Assembly (NCBI RefSeq): GCF_037038585.1
Contig: NC_092521.1
Coordinates: 149,138,605 to 149,202,604, forward strand
Source of the DNA: Patagioenas fasciata
Taxonomy: Eukaryota; Chordata; Aves; Columbiformes; Columbidae
Reading direction: 5' to 3'
Length of the DNA stretch: 64,000 bases
Made by a program: the position numbers and the translations under genes. How positions within the stretch are numbered: the stretch's first letter is position 1; each line of letters starts with the position of its first letter. This document shows, piece after piece, positions 1 through 14,300 of this stretch. The notes under the pieces were generated by a model. The model was not told the origin of the DNA. It was given only the letters and a program-made list of their open reading frames with translations, and made no database searches.

Positions 1-3000
1 GTCCGAAATAAAAAATAGTCAGAAACAGATGTAAGAGTCTGGTGGATAAGAGAAGTGTGGATGTGACACTCACCAAGAGGGAATACACAGAGCGTTGTTT
101 TGATGTGTTCAGCCTTCTGTGACAGTGCAGCCGACTGATACACTTGAAAGGGGACAAGAATCCCAGAATAGCCCATGGTTCTTCCTGTGAAATCTACAGT
201 TCCTCTCTCCCTCCAAATGCCGTGTTTGATTACTGGACTCCAGGGAACGTTATGGAAACAGAGTTCAGTTACCTAGTATAAAAGAACTATTCTTCCTTGG
301 CTGCCAGCAAAGAAAATATAACTGCTGTGTCATTCTACTTGACGACCTTAAAATGACAGTGCTTAGCAACGGAATATGAATACGAAGAGGAGTGAAGGAT
401 TTCTGCCCTGTGTTCCTACCAGCTGCACCTGGAGAAGGAAAACAGATCTTTATACTACAATAGAAAGAGCAGCCAGGTATTATTCCTTCTTTTTTCCTTT
501 GTCTTGTTTTTACTAATGGTGATTTTTCCCATTCTCAAAATGAGAAGATTTTTTTATAACAAATTATGGGAAAGATGGAGTAAGGAAGAAAAACAAATTC
601 TGGTTTCTTTCATCTTTTTCCATCTATTGGCACAAAAGAAGAGTATTACCACTGTCCCAACAAAAGTATATTCCTTGTCCCACATACCAGAGAGCATCTC
701 TGCAATTCCAGCATGCAAAATGAAGAGGTTTTTGTCAATTTCACCTGACTTGTGTGTCTTCCAACCAGACTAACCAGGAGCAGAAGCAGCAGCACAGTTC
801 CTTGCTCTGGGATTTTCTGCGGTACATATGGGTGGGTGCCAAAGGCTCATGCAAATCCTACGAACAAACCTTTCACATGCAGAGCCACAGATACTGGTGT
901 GTGCTAGGGGGACAGGAGGAGACATCCCTGAAATCAACGTTTAGAACATCAGTGTCAGGCTGAGGAACAAAAGCCCTCTCCATGAGCTGATACACAGTGT
1001 GAGGCTGTTGCCAGTGATACACAATAACAGGCCTACATTTGGTCTTTGCAGGGCTGCGTTCACACTGCAGTTCAAACAACTACTTTTAATGGCCTACAAA
1101 ATACTCCTGACTCAGTGAGGAAAATGAGAACGATAACCCCTGGAGTTTGGAGAAAGGTAGAGGAGCAGGCTCAGCTAGTCTGGAGCCTTTCTTCTTCAGA
1201 AGACTCATATCACACAAGGAGGACACGCCACTAGGGAGAGAGATGAAAGGACTTACTCTTTCTCATTGAACTTAACTTCCACTCCAAGCTATATAAAGAC
1301 TTCAAAACTTGAAGTATCCATATCCCAGAGGAAGACACTTCAGTACTGTGTGTTCTGCAGTCTTCACAGACTTCGGAGTCAAATTGCCAGCATGCCCATT
1401 TGCCATGTTCATTCCTCAAAGGTTGTTTGCACTAATCTTTACTCAAATGACCAATCGTTAGGTATTACTGAAGTATCTGATACAAATTTTCAGTTTTCTC
1501 ATAGCAACCTACAGGTTACTTTTAAGGTTGATACCAAAAATTAAGAGAATATCAAGATATAAGTGGAATTTCATGGTTTGTTGAAATTTGTGTATTTGGA
1601 TTGCCAGTGGGAGTAAAAGAAAGAAGCTTCCCAGCCAAAGGCAAAGTGAGAGATCGGGTGTTAGTGGCAGACCCTTTTCATCAGAATGAAGAAAGGAAGA
1701 CCCTAAACCTCAGGTCAAGGTCTCTCTATGTTAACTCTCATTACTTGTCTGATGGCAGCAGGTAAACTGAATCTCAAGAATTTAGGCTGGAGGAGACAAG
1801 TGTAAACAGTGAACATGCAGCCAATCAGTAACACACTGGCTCTAACGAAATACATTAAATTTTAGCACTCATTTTTAAAATGCAACAAAAGGCACTTGAA
1901 AATTCTGTCCTAATATCCACTAAAGTTTCCTATGTAATATGAGCTTTCAGGACTACAGCGAACCTGATTTCTGTCTCCTACAGCCTGACTTCTATATGGG
2001 TTTTAAGAAAATAAGATGATGACTGGAAAATAACCAAAAAGTCTTTTTTTTCCCATCAAAGCAACAATATATCCATGACTGAAAGAAACTGATACTCACC
2101 TCTGACTTTTTTCCACCTACAGACTATACAAAATTTAAAATAAATGGACACTTTAATACACTGAAAAATATGGTAAGGAAAAATGAACATACATGCTGAT
2201 GCACATCAATTAAACTGGAAATTAAGAGTAAATAGAAGACAAAAAGCAGAATGTCAAAAGCAAAAGGAGAGGAAACCAAAGGTTTCAACTAAAAATTAAA
2301 AAAAATGATGTATCAGGGGAAAAAAAAAAAAGTTAATGTGTTGCTGGATGTTCATTGAGATCATTTTGAAGTAGAAACCTTCAGACTGAAAGTAAAACTT
2401 GGTAACATTGAAAAAATCCTGTTGATTCAAATCAATGAAAAACAGAAGACAGCTAAACAGAAAGCCCCACAAAGATGAAGTGAAAAATAATTAAAGTAAA
2501 AACTGAGAGAAGGAAGAATATTTTAAAGTTAAATGGAAACATTCTGCAGTTGAAACAGGATTGAAGGAAAGCAGCATAAAAGGACTTTGGTAACTAAAAC
2601 AGAAGGAAGAAAACTAAGGAAAATATTGTCACTGAAGTATAATGAAAACAAAGTGTGCACACAAATTGTTGCACAATAAGAGACAGAGATTGACAGAGAG
2701 AATGAATAAATAACAGTGAAATGAGAATAACAGTGATATTTTCAGTGCAGATTGGTCTTCTCATTCCAAACACACTAAGAGGAATTCTTCATCTCAAAAA
2801 GAGTCAAAGATCGATGCAAAACACAAGTGACAAAAGCAGTGCCCCTAGTAGCAGAGCCATGGCTCATCTGCTGTCATCTGGTAAGCTATCGGGACACTCT
2901 GTTTCAGCAGTGCACGAATGTGCAGTCACTTCCCTGCCACCATGGTAAAGCCTGGAATTTGTTCCAGTAGTAGCTGAGTGACCCCTGCAAACACAAGATC

Positions 3001-6000
3001 GGCTCCCTTAAGGACAGGTTTCTATGCTCTGAAAGATTGACATTGTTTGACATTTTAATCCTAAAACAGAATTTCCTCTGGTTGTAGTATTTTGTTTCTT
3101 TGCTTGCTACAAACAATGGGTCTGAATAAAAATATTAATTAACCTTAAAGGCTAACTTGCAGCCTTCACTTTATCATGCCACTCTTTGTCCACACCTGCA
3201 CACACATGGCTTTGAGCAACTGAGCTTTGTTTTTGTGACTGGCACTGGATCATACAACACAAATTCATTTCCATATCTTACATCGTACCACATATCAACA
3301 CTCTAGTATTAAAAAGCCCTTTTCCCATCTCAACCTCCAGAGATCGAACTACTGAGCAGAATATACACAGAAAGTGTTCTAAAACAACAAGCCTTAAAAC
3401 AAACAAACAAACAAACAAAAGAAAAAAAAACAAAAACAAACACCAAAAAACTCAAATATTGTGAATTTGTGCTACTTGCAAGCATTTTCACTCTTGCCTT
3501 TGGGGGAATGAAACTGAACAAAACAGTCTTGAGGCATGAGGGTGTGTGCTCAAGGCTATTTTCATTTACTGAAGTTACTAGCAAAAGATGGTAAATTAAT
3601 TTTACATGGAGATTTTGAAATAGGAGAACATATATTTATAAAAACATGCAGTTTAGTACAACTTCTGAGAAACTGTAGAGACAGTGAATACAAGTCCAAT
3701 TAGTTGATACCTCTGTTCATTTCTGTCACTGGACACCGAAATCTCCCTAATTATAAGTAAATGAGAGTTACATGTAAAAGCAACTAATTTTCTTCATGGA
3801 GTAGATGGTTGAAATACAAATACAACTGTCCAATATAATGTAAGGGTGGAACAGGTGTTGAGCCACATGAACCAGATCATCCTAGTACCTGAATGGGAAT
3901 TAATAAGACCTTACTTGTAGGAGAGGAAGAGGAGCAAGACAGTGAGTGTTGAAAGAACTGGGAGAAAAACAGTGTGTAAGACTTCACAGAAAATCAGGAG
4001 AGACAGAAAAATTGTTTCCAAAGAAAACCCCCCAAAAAACAGTTGAGAAGTTTGTCAGACACAAAGCTGTCTAAAAAGACCTGAACTGAAAGCAAAGAAA
4101 CTGTCTCTTGTTGCTTTTTTTTTTTCCCCACAGCGTTCTGTGAAGAAGGAACTGTTTGGTCTGTCTATAACCAAAAATAAATCTGACATCCCTATATCTC
4201 ACATTCTCCGTCTGATTAAAATAATCTGAAAACCTTTTCCAAAGATGAATTAATAACTCCATGTCTGAGAAGTTGTAACACCAGTGCTACAAGCACAACT
4301 GAAAGAGAGAAATTGTTAGCTTCTGTTCCTCTTTAGCCAAGCTGAAAATGACTACTTGAAAAACAGCTGGGAATTTTGCAGGAACTAATGTGGCACCCAA
4401 CTGTTTCTGGGAAGTACTACAAAATTGCTTGCAGGTAAAAAGGAAATTTTCGCTAGGGCAGTAATTAATTACAAAGCTGTGGACTGTGACACTCTGGTGC
4501 AACACCTTCTGTGCACTATGGCAAAAAAATTCAGTGATACCATGAAGTAATAAAGTCATGAAAAACACTAACAGAGAGAATCTGCAAAAAGGACAGACAA
4601 ATCTGAAAATTAATTTCAAAAAGAACATAAAAATGAAAGTTCATCACATACATCAGGCTTGCTGGAAAGCATTAAAAATTGTTTCCTATCCAGTTTTACC
4701 TGCAGTAGTCTAGAAGGGAGTACAGGAATTTTCCTGAACTTACATCATGCAACAGTCTACTGATTTTGTTGGGAAAGCTCCCTGGAGGGCACACTTGGCT
4801 CAGCTCAACCTTGTCATCTAAAATAATGGTCAGGGAATCAAATGGGAAGAAGTAAGTACTTCTAGTGAACAACATAAGTAGCCTCCCTGTGATGTTTTTA
4901 CTGAAATTCCCCAAAGATGAGAGTTATTTAGATCTGGATAAGCCTTTGACATCTAGTACGAAGCCAGGGACCCAGCTAAGGGCTGGGAGAGGTGGTTGAG
5001 GAACAATTCGATCAGCAGTGGCAGTGGAAGACTTGAATTTAGTGTCAAATATCAGTAAATGTATCTAGAATAAATTAGCAAGTGAACAAGGTAGAAATAT
5101 CTGAAAGATTATGAGACAAGGTCAAAGACACTTAGAGGCTGTAAAGTTGGTCACAGGTCTCCAACTATCTTTCATGTTGGCACACCATCAGATTGAACAA
5201 TTACCTGTGAGAAACACTGACAGATCTAAAAGTACAAATGCCATGAGACACAGCCATGAAATCTCAGCAAAATGGATTTGGTACTCATTTACTATGATGT
5301 GCCATGAGGGACAGCGTACAAAGGTCAAGGCAAAACTCACTTTGTGGCTGTGTGCTAAAGGACATTTTACATTGGATGTTGCCATGAAAAAGATTGGTAT
5401 TTTTGACAAAGGATGCTTTCTTCCACTGTTTTTTTCTCAGTGTGTTCACAAAAATGGCATTTTCTTGTAGATCATTAGGATTATGTCAAATTACTTAGCT
5501 CTGGCATTAATTTCTCCCAGCACTGGGAACTGTCTGCATGCGCTCAAACCCTGACTAGCCAGCTGGGTCAAAAGCGGAAACGGTATCTTGCTAAAATATG
5601 TTGATCTTGGCAAGGATCTATTCAACCCATCACCACAACAACAGATTCAAATAGAGACACAAAAAGCAGGCTGGCTAGTACTAAAACAACTGTCAAAATA
5701 AAGCCCATTTCCTATTCTCAGTATGGCAAGTAATAAAAAATATCTGTTAACAATCAAATCAAGCTGGCAAAGCAATGTTAAAATGGCTTTAAATAGAGCC
5801 AAAAAAAGATCAGAACAGATACAGAGAGACAATATGCACTGGACAGCGAAACCCACTTTGAATTATCACATGAAGAGACATAAAACCCAGCATGACGTGC
5901 ATTATTGCTATTATCTATTAAAAGAATTGGGAATACAGGTGAAATACCAAATAAAGATGGACAGACCTGATATAATGGATTCCAGTTCTGTCAAAGATGT

Positions 6001-8253
6001 GTTTCTTTCTCTGTTCAGAGGTAGTTCTTCAGTCTGAACACTTTTTCCTCACCTGTTCTTAACCAGAACTGCTTGTATTTATTTACACAGCACCTAACAG
6101 AATGCAGATTCCCTAAACACTGGCCACTATAATGACATATTACTCTGGTGAGTGGGAGAACACAAACAAGCACAGTCTACAATTAAGATGTCTTAAAATC
6201 TTCTAAAAGCATGGGTAATTCAAGGATGCAGGCAACTAAATGGTAGCAATACCTTTACTCTAAAACCTTCTAAAAAATTAGTAACCCTTTGGATAACCTT
6301 TTCAGTGCATGTTCTTTCACAACTGAGAAGCAGAAAACACTATTTGTTTTAAATATGCATATTTAAAATATAAAGTTTCTGAATACTTACAATTCATCAG
6401 TCAAGTCTGGTACACACGGTAATGCCACTAGGATGGCTGGACCCTTATTTATCATTATAATAAATTTTGTTCTAATCTAATGTATCAAACAGATGCAAGA
6501 TGTGGTTTTGTACCTGAGGATGCAGGTTCATCAAAGTATTCTAATATTAATCATGTAATCAATATCAGACTAAATAAGCTTCCTAGCTGAATATTAACCC
6601 TAGTTACCAAACTGCTGAGAGTATAAGAAAATTTTCATATGGGAGAAAGTTGGCAGTTGATAAACTTTTTGATTTTTTGAAATCAAAACAGGGAGCCACA
6701 AGCACCTGCACAGTTTAATTTGTGAAGTAATACTTCATTTACTAAAACAGTATGATATGCTTGATTTGCTTGCCAAAAAACACAGGATATTTTTTTTTTC
6801 TGTTCAGAGGTGTATTTTTCACTTACATTGTATCTTTCAAGAGAAAAAAAAAAAAAAAAAAGATCAGGTTCATGTAGACTTTGCAAAAACACAACACACT
6901 TTCTCATAAGCACTGTAAATAGGAGTTAGCAGGGATTTTGGGCTGACAGTGTTACCAAAGTGGTGAAAGAGAATATGAAGAAAACAATATGGCATGCAAG
7001 AAACTGTGCAGTCTTGAGATTTTCCTTTGCTTCCTTAATCAGGCAATGGCTTACAAAATTTCTAACGATTTATGGCTATACAAGGATACAGAGTCAATAC
7101 AGGTCTGTGAGGTCTCAACACACTGTGATAGTGTCATTAGTGGAAAAGGTGGGAATGAGGGGTACCTCCTTCGTCTGATGGCCTTGTTATCTCACTGCAG
7201 TAAGAAAAGGTAGGGTTCGTCTCAGAGCCATCTGATTTGTAATCTCCCAAACCGGTAGAATGTAAATACTGTTTACTGTAACGACTTGCTCTTTCTACAA
7301 AGGTAGAAAGAAAAAATTATCACAGTGAATAGATGATTGAAGTGCAAAGATGAGGAATGAGAACAACCCCAACACTGCTAACACTGACATTCATACACTG
7401 ATGGCATTAAAATCAGAGAAAAGTGAATTGTTTACAATTTTTTATCCATTTTGAGTACCATTAGTTCAAATAGTTGCTTCAAAATAGATACAACTAAGCT
7501 TGTTCTCTGCTTTAAAAGAACAGCAGAAACAGAAGGTAGGATTGAGATGCTAGGGGAAAAAAAGAATGAAGATGAAGCATATAAAAATTTGCAGTGGAAA
7601 ATCAAAATGTTCTTTCATCCCAGAACGCATAAAAGTGCATGTGGAAATACTGCTGCATGACATTCGAAAGAATACTTAAAGTTCCACTATTAGTAGCAAA
7701 GAAAATAGATGTGCAAAATTAACCATTCAAAATAAATATTTCTAAGGGAAAAACAAATTCAAAACTTGTGGAACCAAAACATTGCTGCCTATCATGACTT
7801 TACCTTCTTCCCCATCTACCCTTAAATTCTGAACACGCTGGTGGTGCAAACAGTAGCACAAGGCATAATGTCTGCCATATAAGCAAAATGTGCAGAGAAA
7901 ATTAATCAATTTCATAAATAGGCCACCTTCTATATATCTGAAATTTCAGTAAGATCCAACTATTTGAAAATTCTACTTATAGTGAGGACAAAGCAGGTCA
8001 ATGTTTTTTAAGTGACTGCTTGTAAGTGGTATGAATAACTTGTTTAGGATAAGATTTCTTTCACTATTTCTCATCTGCACATGTGATTACAGCTGAAGTT
8101 CCTATAAAACACTCCTTTAAAATATTGCCGTTATATATATATATGAAAACATAAAACATATGGTTGGCACATTGACCTAAAAATTTACTGTATCAGCTTA
8201 GTTTCATAAACATGAAAAGCTATTTTGGGGAAAAGTCTGGATATAAACAATAC
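1..8253 (-). other. NEBL: NEBL intron after the linker exon (continues beyond base 1)
   Basis: I searched for the next linker exon and the SH3 exons and saw none. Open frames here, the longest at 5111..5470, have no family features. Contents: A-rich low complexity around 2200..2700, the (AAAC)n array near 3.4 kb, an A-run near 6.85 kb and a short TA run near 8.13 kb. Confidence 0.7.
3396..3442 (+). repeat. (AAAC)n microsatellite
   Basis: CAAA tandem units run into an A-rich stretch with interspersed C, in the intron after the linker exon. Confidence 0.9.
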
Positions 8254-8346
8254 CAGAAAGCATATGTAGACTCCTAGACTGAATATTGTCCTCCAGAGGA
8301 TCAATGTCGAAGATGGAGCCAGGATCTGTGCGCCAAACTTTAAGAT
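8254..8346 (-). CDS. NEBL: NEBL exon, first part of linker region
   Basis: The exon completes Asp and encodes 30 further codons, [20 protein letters not shown] then [10 protein letters not shown], leaving one G for the next exon (phase 1 on both sides). The acceptor GGGAAAAG has almost no pyrimidine tract nearby; the donor is GTATTG. The sequence matches the nebulette-specific linker between the repeats and the SH3 domain. The next exon (human EKASHYRRHW...) was not found down to base 1. Confidence 0.95.
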
Positions 8347-11300
8347 CTTTTCCCAAAGTACAGAAATGATAAGACAGACAAACAACAAAGGAAGTAAAAG
8401 CATGAAAGGAATGAGTTTTTAACAATCAGTGAACAATTTCTTTAGTCTAGAAATTAACACAAAAATCTCTATATTCACCTGAAAGGACCGGAAAGCATTA
8501 ATTTCCCGCTTAAAAGAACTTAGTGCATCCATTTTAAGCACTAACACTATTTTAAGGAATCTTTTTCTCCCCATTTTTGTTTTCCTTTTCTAAATATGAT
8601 TGTAGCATTTTCTTAAGTTTAAATAAATAGAAAATAAATAAATAAATATCACATACCAGATCTCTTCTCCACTAGCAGAACCAAAATCATCAGAGCTACA
8701 AGATTATTTCCTCAGTCAAGCAACAGCATCCTTCCTTCATGCAGATGCTGCAGCTGACAGTGGCAGTATACATCTCTATAGCTGACAGGGCTGCTACAGG
8801 CCCTTCTTTGCATATAGTCAAGATCAAGTCAGCCTAATAAGCAGAATCAGGGGCATAGTTTATCATATCCAAAATAAATTTCTACAAGTTGCTCAATTCA
8901 TATAAACTCAAAAGTATCCATCTTTCTTAATTCATACAAAAAAGTGGACTAATGTGACAAATTCAGCTCTAGAAATCTACATTGTAGACATCTACAGTTG
9001 GGTAAAATGAAGCCCATTCTTGAACTTAACTAGTAATTCCCTTTGTCTTACAAATATCTTAGTTTCCTGGGACACAGACTTACTATTGATTCACTGCTCC
9101 ACTATTGGAAAGCATTTTTGAATGCCTAACAGTAGTAATCATAAGATCTTCAACTTTAATTCATACAAGTAACCTATTAGCATCTCTTGAATTCACATAT
9201 CTGAACCAGATATAGAAAGATAAAAGGAGTCCATAGGAAATAATTTAATATCCGAGTTCAAGGCATAATCGCAGCAGAAAAATGAATACAGATTCAACCA
9301 TGTTTTTAATAAACCTCCAACAAATAATTACAGCATTGTACAGGTTAAGAGAAGGCTTATAACAAATGCAGAAGCAGCTGCAATGTAAATTCTTGATCTA
9401 CACATAATAATCTAATATATGCAATACATATCTACTATGTCTAAAAACATAAGAATCATTTAGTCTCTCCAAATGAGTTTAAAATAAAACCTTCACATAA
9501 ACTACAATCACTTGAAGCACAGATCTACTAGATCACACCTTTTTACTAGTGGTTTACTTCTCAGGCAGACCTGTCTTCAAATTTACTCAAGTCATTGGAA
9601 ATAAGAAAAAAAAAATTGTCTTCCCAACTTGTTCCTTTTGCTGGTTTGAGTGGTACAAAGCTAAATAATGAATTGGTAGGTAAAGCAGGACTGTGGGGAC
9701 CCAAAATATGTCATGTTTCGAATTATTAATAGCCTAGAGGCAATGGAAAGAACAGACAGAGATAATAAAAGAAAAGCAATGGCTTTAGAATACATTCAAT
9801 GTATGTACATTATGTGTTATCTACTGCAACTCCCAGAAGGTGAGGTGCAGTGCTAATTCCCTCTTGACAAGATGAATAACAGCCAATGTAAAAATCTTTT
9901 GATAAACTATGTGTTAGTCCTAACAGTGATAAATTATGCAACTACATAGAGAATTGAAAGGCATGAGAGGGGTGGGGGAACAAGTGAATGCCCAACTTCT
10001 CCTGTTTGATCACGCCTTTGTAAGTAAAAAACTTAATAAGTGCAGCTTGATGGTAGCATTAGTGCAGCAGCCATATTTACTTAATCTCTCTCTGTAATCT
10101 GAAATAACATACACAGAATTAGAATCTTGACAATTTATAGCACCAATCAGTTTTAACTTCCTGGTAACTTCTGCCAATTTAAAATATCCTTATACTCATG
10201 TGAGAATAATGCAGACTCTTTAGTCACAAATCAAGGCTCAGTTAGATTAACTTATCTTGATAGGTTTAGAATGGCTTTAGCATGGTTAAAACTAATGCTT
10301 GTTTTCTAAAGCAAAGGCATTAATTTTAGCAGTTGGGCATTTGAAAAAGTTTTTACAGTTTTTACAACAACCAACCAAATGGACTCTAACACAGAGGTAC
10401 TTTTCCTAACTTGCTGAACTATTATCAGCTAGGAAAAAACTCAAGAGAGCCAAAGATTTTTTTTCAGTCTGTGATTTTTTTTTTCCTAGCTGCCAAGGAC
10501 ATTCCATGAGCAGAGAGCTCACTCCTTCTTTTTGAACAAGCAGATATTATAATTGCAGTTCACTCTCAAAAAATATTAGCTGAAATATCACTGGATATTA
10601 GGCTCAGAGGTTTGTCATGGCCTATTTCCTTTAAATAGTTGCACTATTTTTGCTGGTTTGGGGGCATGGGGAGTTAAGAATTCCTGTGTGTTTTGATACT
10701 GGAGTATTTTAAGGTGATAACAGTACTAGTATTTCAGTTACTTACAGATCAATAATTTATCTCAGCAATGTTCTTAATCCTAATCCATTTGTGTCAGCAA
10801 GTCTTTAGTTATTGTAGTCAGGATTGCCCTCATTATTCTCACACAGCGCTACAGGACACGTGCAATGCAGCACAGAGCAGGGGGGTTGGAGTGTGCATTA
10901 AACAGCATCTTGCAAACTGCAATTTTGCAGGAGCTTTTCTTGCTCTCTTTGCCTGAACAACCTCTAGATATGGAAGTGAGTTCAAGCTCTTGAGTCTCTA
11001 AAGACAATGATTTTCTGAACAAATTGTTTCCTTAGATCCAGAATGTGCGACCCTCTGAGACTTGCATGGTCTTAAAAGCATCAGTACATTCCTTGGGTAG
11101 AGGCCTCTAAACATTTGCTTTTGAGAAATCCTTTCTGACATCAGGCTGTAGCTGCAGACATGTAAAAGGCAGCTATACAAAAGGAAAGAAATATACTTCT
11201 TTATCTGATGGAGACTGAGCGAGCAGCTGCATGTTGCTTAGTTGCCAGCTGGGGTTAAACCACAGCAGGAACTCATTTAGAGACTTTAAGGAAAATACTG

Positions 11301-14300
11301 GATATGTATCTGTCAGGTATTATATAGATATAGTTAACCTTGTTTTAGGCAGTAGGATGGACTATATAACCACGGATGGTCAAATGGACTAGTCCATTTG
11401 ACTTGCAGTTTCTCTGACTTTTTGAGATACAGACTTAAAGTCAACCTGTGCTATTATTACTATCTATGAAGGAAGAGTGTTATCTCAGGAAAACGACACA
11501 CCAAAAGAAAAAGAAAGGAGAAAAAAATAACAATGCCAGATTACCATTGCCTTTGCCATAGCAGACTTGCTAACTTTTAAGAGATTTTAAATATTCATTT
11601 TGATTTTGAAATAGTGTTTATTATTAATATCCCAAATCACATCTTAATCTACATACAAAACCAGTCTGTATTCTACCCCTTGAACACTTGGTCTTATTTT
11701 GTGCCATCTGGTATTTGGCTTACCAGAGACCTAATATGTTACTGATGAGTCACAGCTAGACAAATTTTGAAAGCTGTGTGAAATTCTAAAGAGGTAAATG
11801 GAGAATGTGTAGCTCTGGAGAAATTGCTGACTGACAGAAGGGGAAATCACAAACCGGACTGCAGCATTTAAACACTGAAATCTTGGAGAATCACAGCTTT
11901 AATCATCTCTCTTCTGTGCACAATGAAGATTATTGTAGATGTTTTGGTCTTTCTTGAAGAGTCAAAATTTAAACTAAAAGTAATGGCAAGACTATCCACA
12001 TTTCAAGAAAAAATACAGAGTAAGTGATAATGTATCTCCCATTCATTCCCATTATTACTTCGCTACCAGCTGCTATTGAACCAGCAGTTTAATGCAAGTT
12101 TCATACTGAGAAAAGAGTGAAAATTAAATCTGGGAGTACTTCTTCTTGGTTACAATGGAGAATACAAGCAGAGGCTTTCATCGTCCCCACAGTGTTTTCA
12201 ACAGGAACAGTATTTAACAACTTACCAACAATTATTCCAGGTCTTCTATCCATTTCAACAATATGTGGATGCACACCTTTATATGCTGCATCACTCACAA
12301 TTTGGGTGTTTTTACGCACCCGCTCTGTTACAGGATCATCTACCACTGGGGTGAAGCCTCTGCCCTTTGTCTTCTCAAAATCTTCATGGTACTTTACCTA
12401 GGAAAACAAAAAAGAATTACATTTTCCCCCAAGCTGCAATTGACAGCGAATTGTTATTTTATGCAGGAATGCATACGTTTGTTTTATGAGGCACTTATAT
12501 TATTTTGGTTTTGCACTACAACAGAATTGTTACACACATGAGATAGGCTGGATGGCTGGCCAAGTCTTTTTTATCTCCCTAACTTGATTTCCTGATATTT
12601 TATTATCATTTTTGAATTTGTTTTCTTTGCCATGGAATTAGGCATCAACTCAAGCAGCAAAGCATCATCTTACAGTCACACAGGACAGGAAAAGCCCTCA
12701 GGAGATCATCTGGTTCATTGCCTTCTTCTCTAAGAAAGGCTGGCTCTCTACTGATATAGACAACTACATCTGTCAGTAAAAGATGTCCCAGCAGTTATAG
12801 TTCTGAAGAACTCAAGTATTTTCATTCACCGAGAATCTGAATAAATGCACAGTTTCACACAAAAGGTACTCTTTTGCTCTTTTGTTTTATTATATGCCAG
12901 CTGGGTTTTCACATACATTTCTAAAAAAAATTGCAGTTATTCTAAGCAGCTCGCTTTCTAAAAAAGAAAAAAAAAAAAAAAAAAAAGACCGGGGTGGGAG
13001 GAGGAATTAAAACCAAGGACATTAGGGTAGAAAGTTTTATACAACCAAGCATTGGAACAAAACCAATATTAGTAAAAGTTATAAAGGTAGTATCCCTGAT
13101 TATGCATATTTACTTTTTAAACAGTCTTAATCAAGGAATTTAATTGACAAACATTCTCACTCAAGCAAATGCACACAAAACAACTCATTCCAAGAACAAA
13201 AGTCACGCAGAAACCAGGAACGTGCACAGGCACAAGGTGAAGTGTGTCACCTAATCCAGTCGAACTGTATGATGCTCAAATGAAGTGTGTACTTTAAAAA
13301 AATATATATATCAAACAAAAGAACAGACATTTAACTGTTAGAAAACTTTTTATTAGTATTTTGAAAATGTTCATTACAGTCATATGCAGTTAGCAAACAC
13401 TCCCTCAATAGGCATAAGAGGAAAATACTCCTTCCATACTTGAGCAGAGAGTTTCATTAGTTACCTATATTAATGGAACGCAAAATCCAGTGGAAGTGCC
13501 ATTCCTTAGTATACTCTAGTTATAGGAAGAAAGTACCCTACCATTGAGATGTTGTTTTGTGTTTCTTTGACATGCCTTAGCACAGGTGTGTCTAGCAGCA
13601 CACTACGTCTACCTTTCATTTGCCTCTGATCACTGCTGTACTTGACCTGCAAAACAGCAACAACAGCACATATGAAGTTTTGTTTACAGTAGGAAGGACA
13701 GTGAGAATCGCACCATGCCACAGTATCATCTCCAAATCACAATGCCCAACATTTTTCTTATTTCTTTCTTTACACTCATTTTCTAGTGACTCATTTCAGA
13801 GGAGGACACAGATGAACTAGTATATCAGTGAGGCCAAAGGGCATGTTTATTCCATCAATCACTTACTCAAAGAAATAGTATTTACCTGAAAGCTGAAACT
13901 CTTGACCATTTAAATGACATAAGGGAAATCATTCATTTATCAACTGAAAAATAAGATAAATAATAAGAAAACACCACTATGACTTGGATTTCTTTAAAAC
14001 ATATTTGTATGGCTGATGATAAGCTACCTTCTTATTACCTAGACAGACCTAGATTCTGTCCTCAGTCTGCTTCCAGGTTGGGCTTAGCATGAGAACCCCT
14101 GGGTCCCCAAGCAATTCAACTCTTATGAGCGGATTAGTCCTGTGGCAGCCTCCTTGCTCCTGTTTGGTAGCTAGCAGCACAAAACATGTCTTGGACAAAT
14201 CTGAATATGCTGTTTTCAAAGAGAACATTTGGGCTCTGTGTTTTGTGCCTCAGTAAGTACAGAACCTCCTATATCACATTCATCCTAATTAGCTTCTCTT

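Noticed and set aside
5111..5470. 119-codon plus-strand open frame
   Set aside because: No recognisable family, composition like the surrounding intron, no splice or promoter context.
1..8000. SH3 and remaining linker exons
   Set aside because: Searched for on the minus strand and not found; they presumably lie beyond base 1.
12117..12401. Plus-strand open frame opposite the R22/R23 exon
   Set aside because: It is the antisense shadow of a strongly conserved coding exon.
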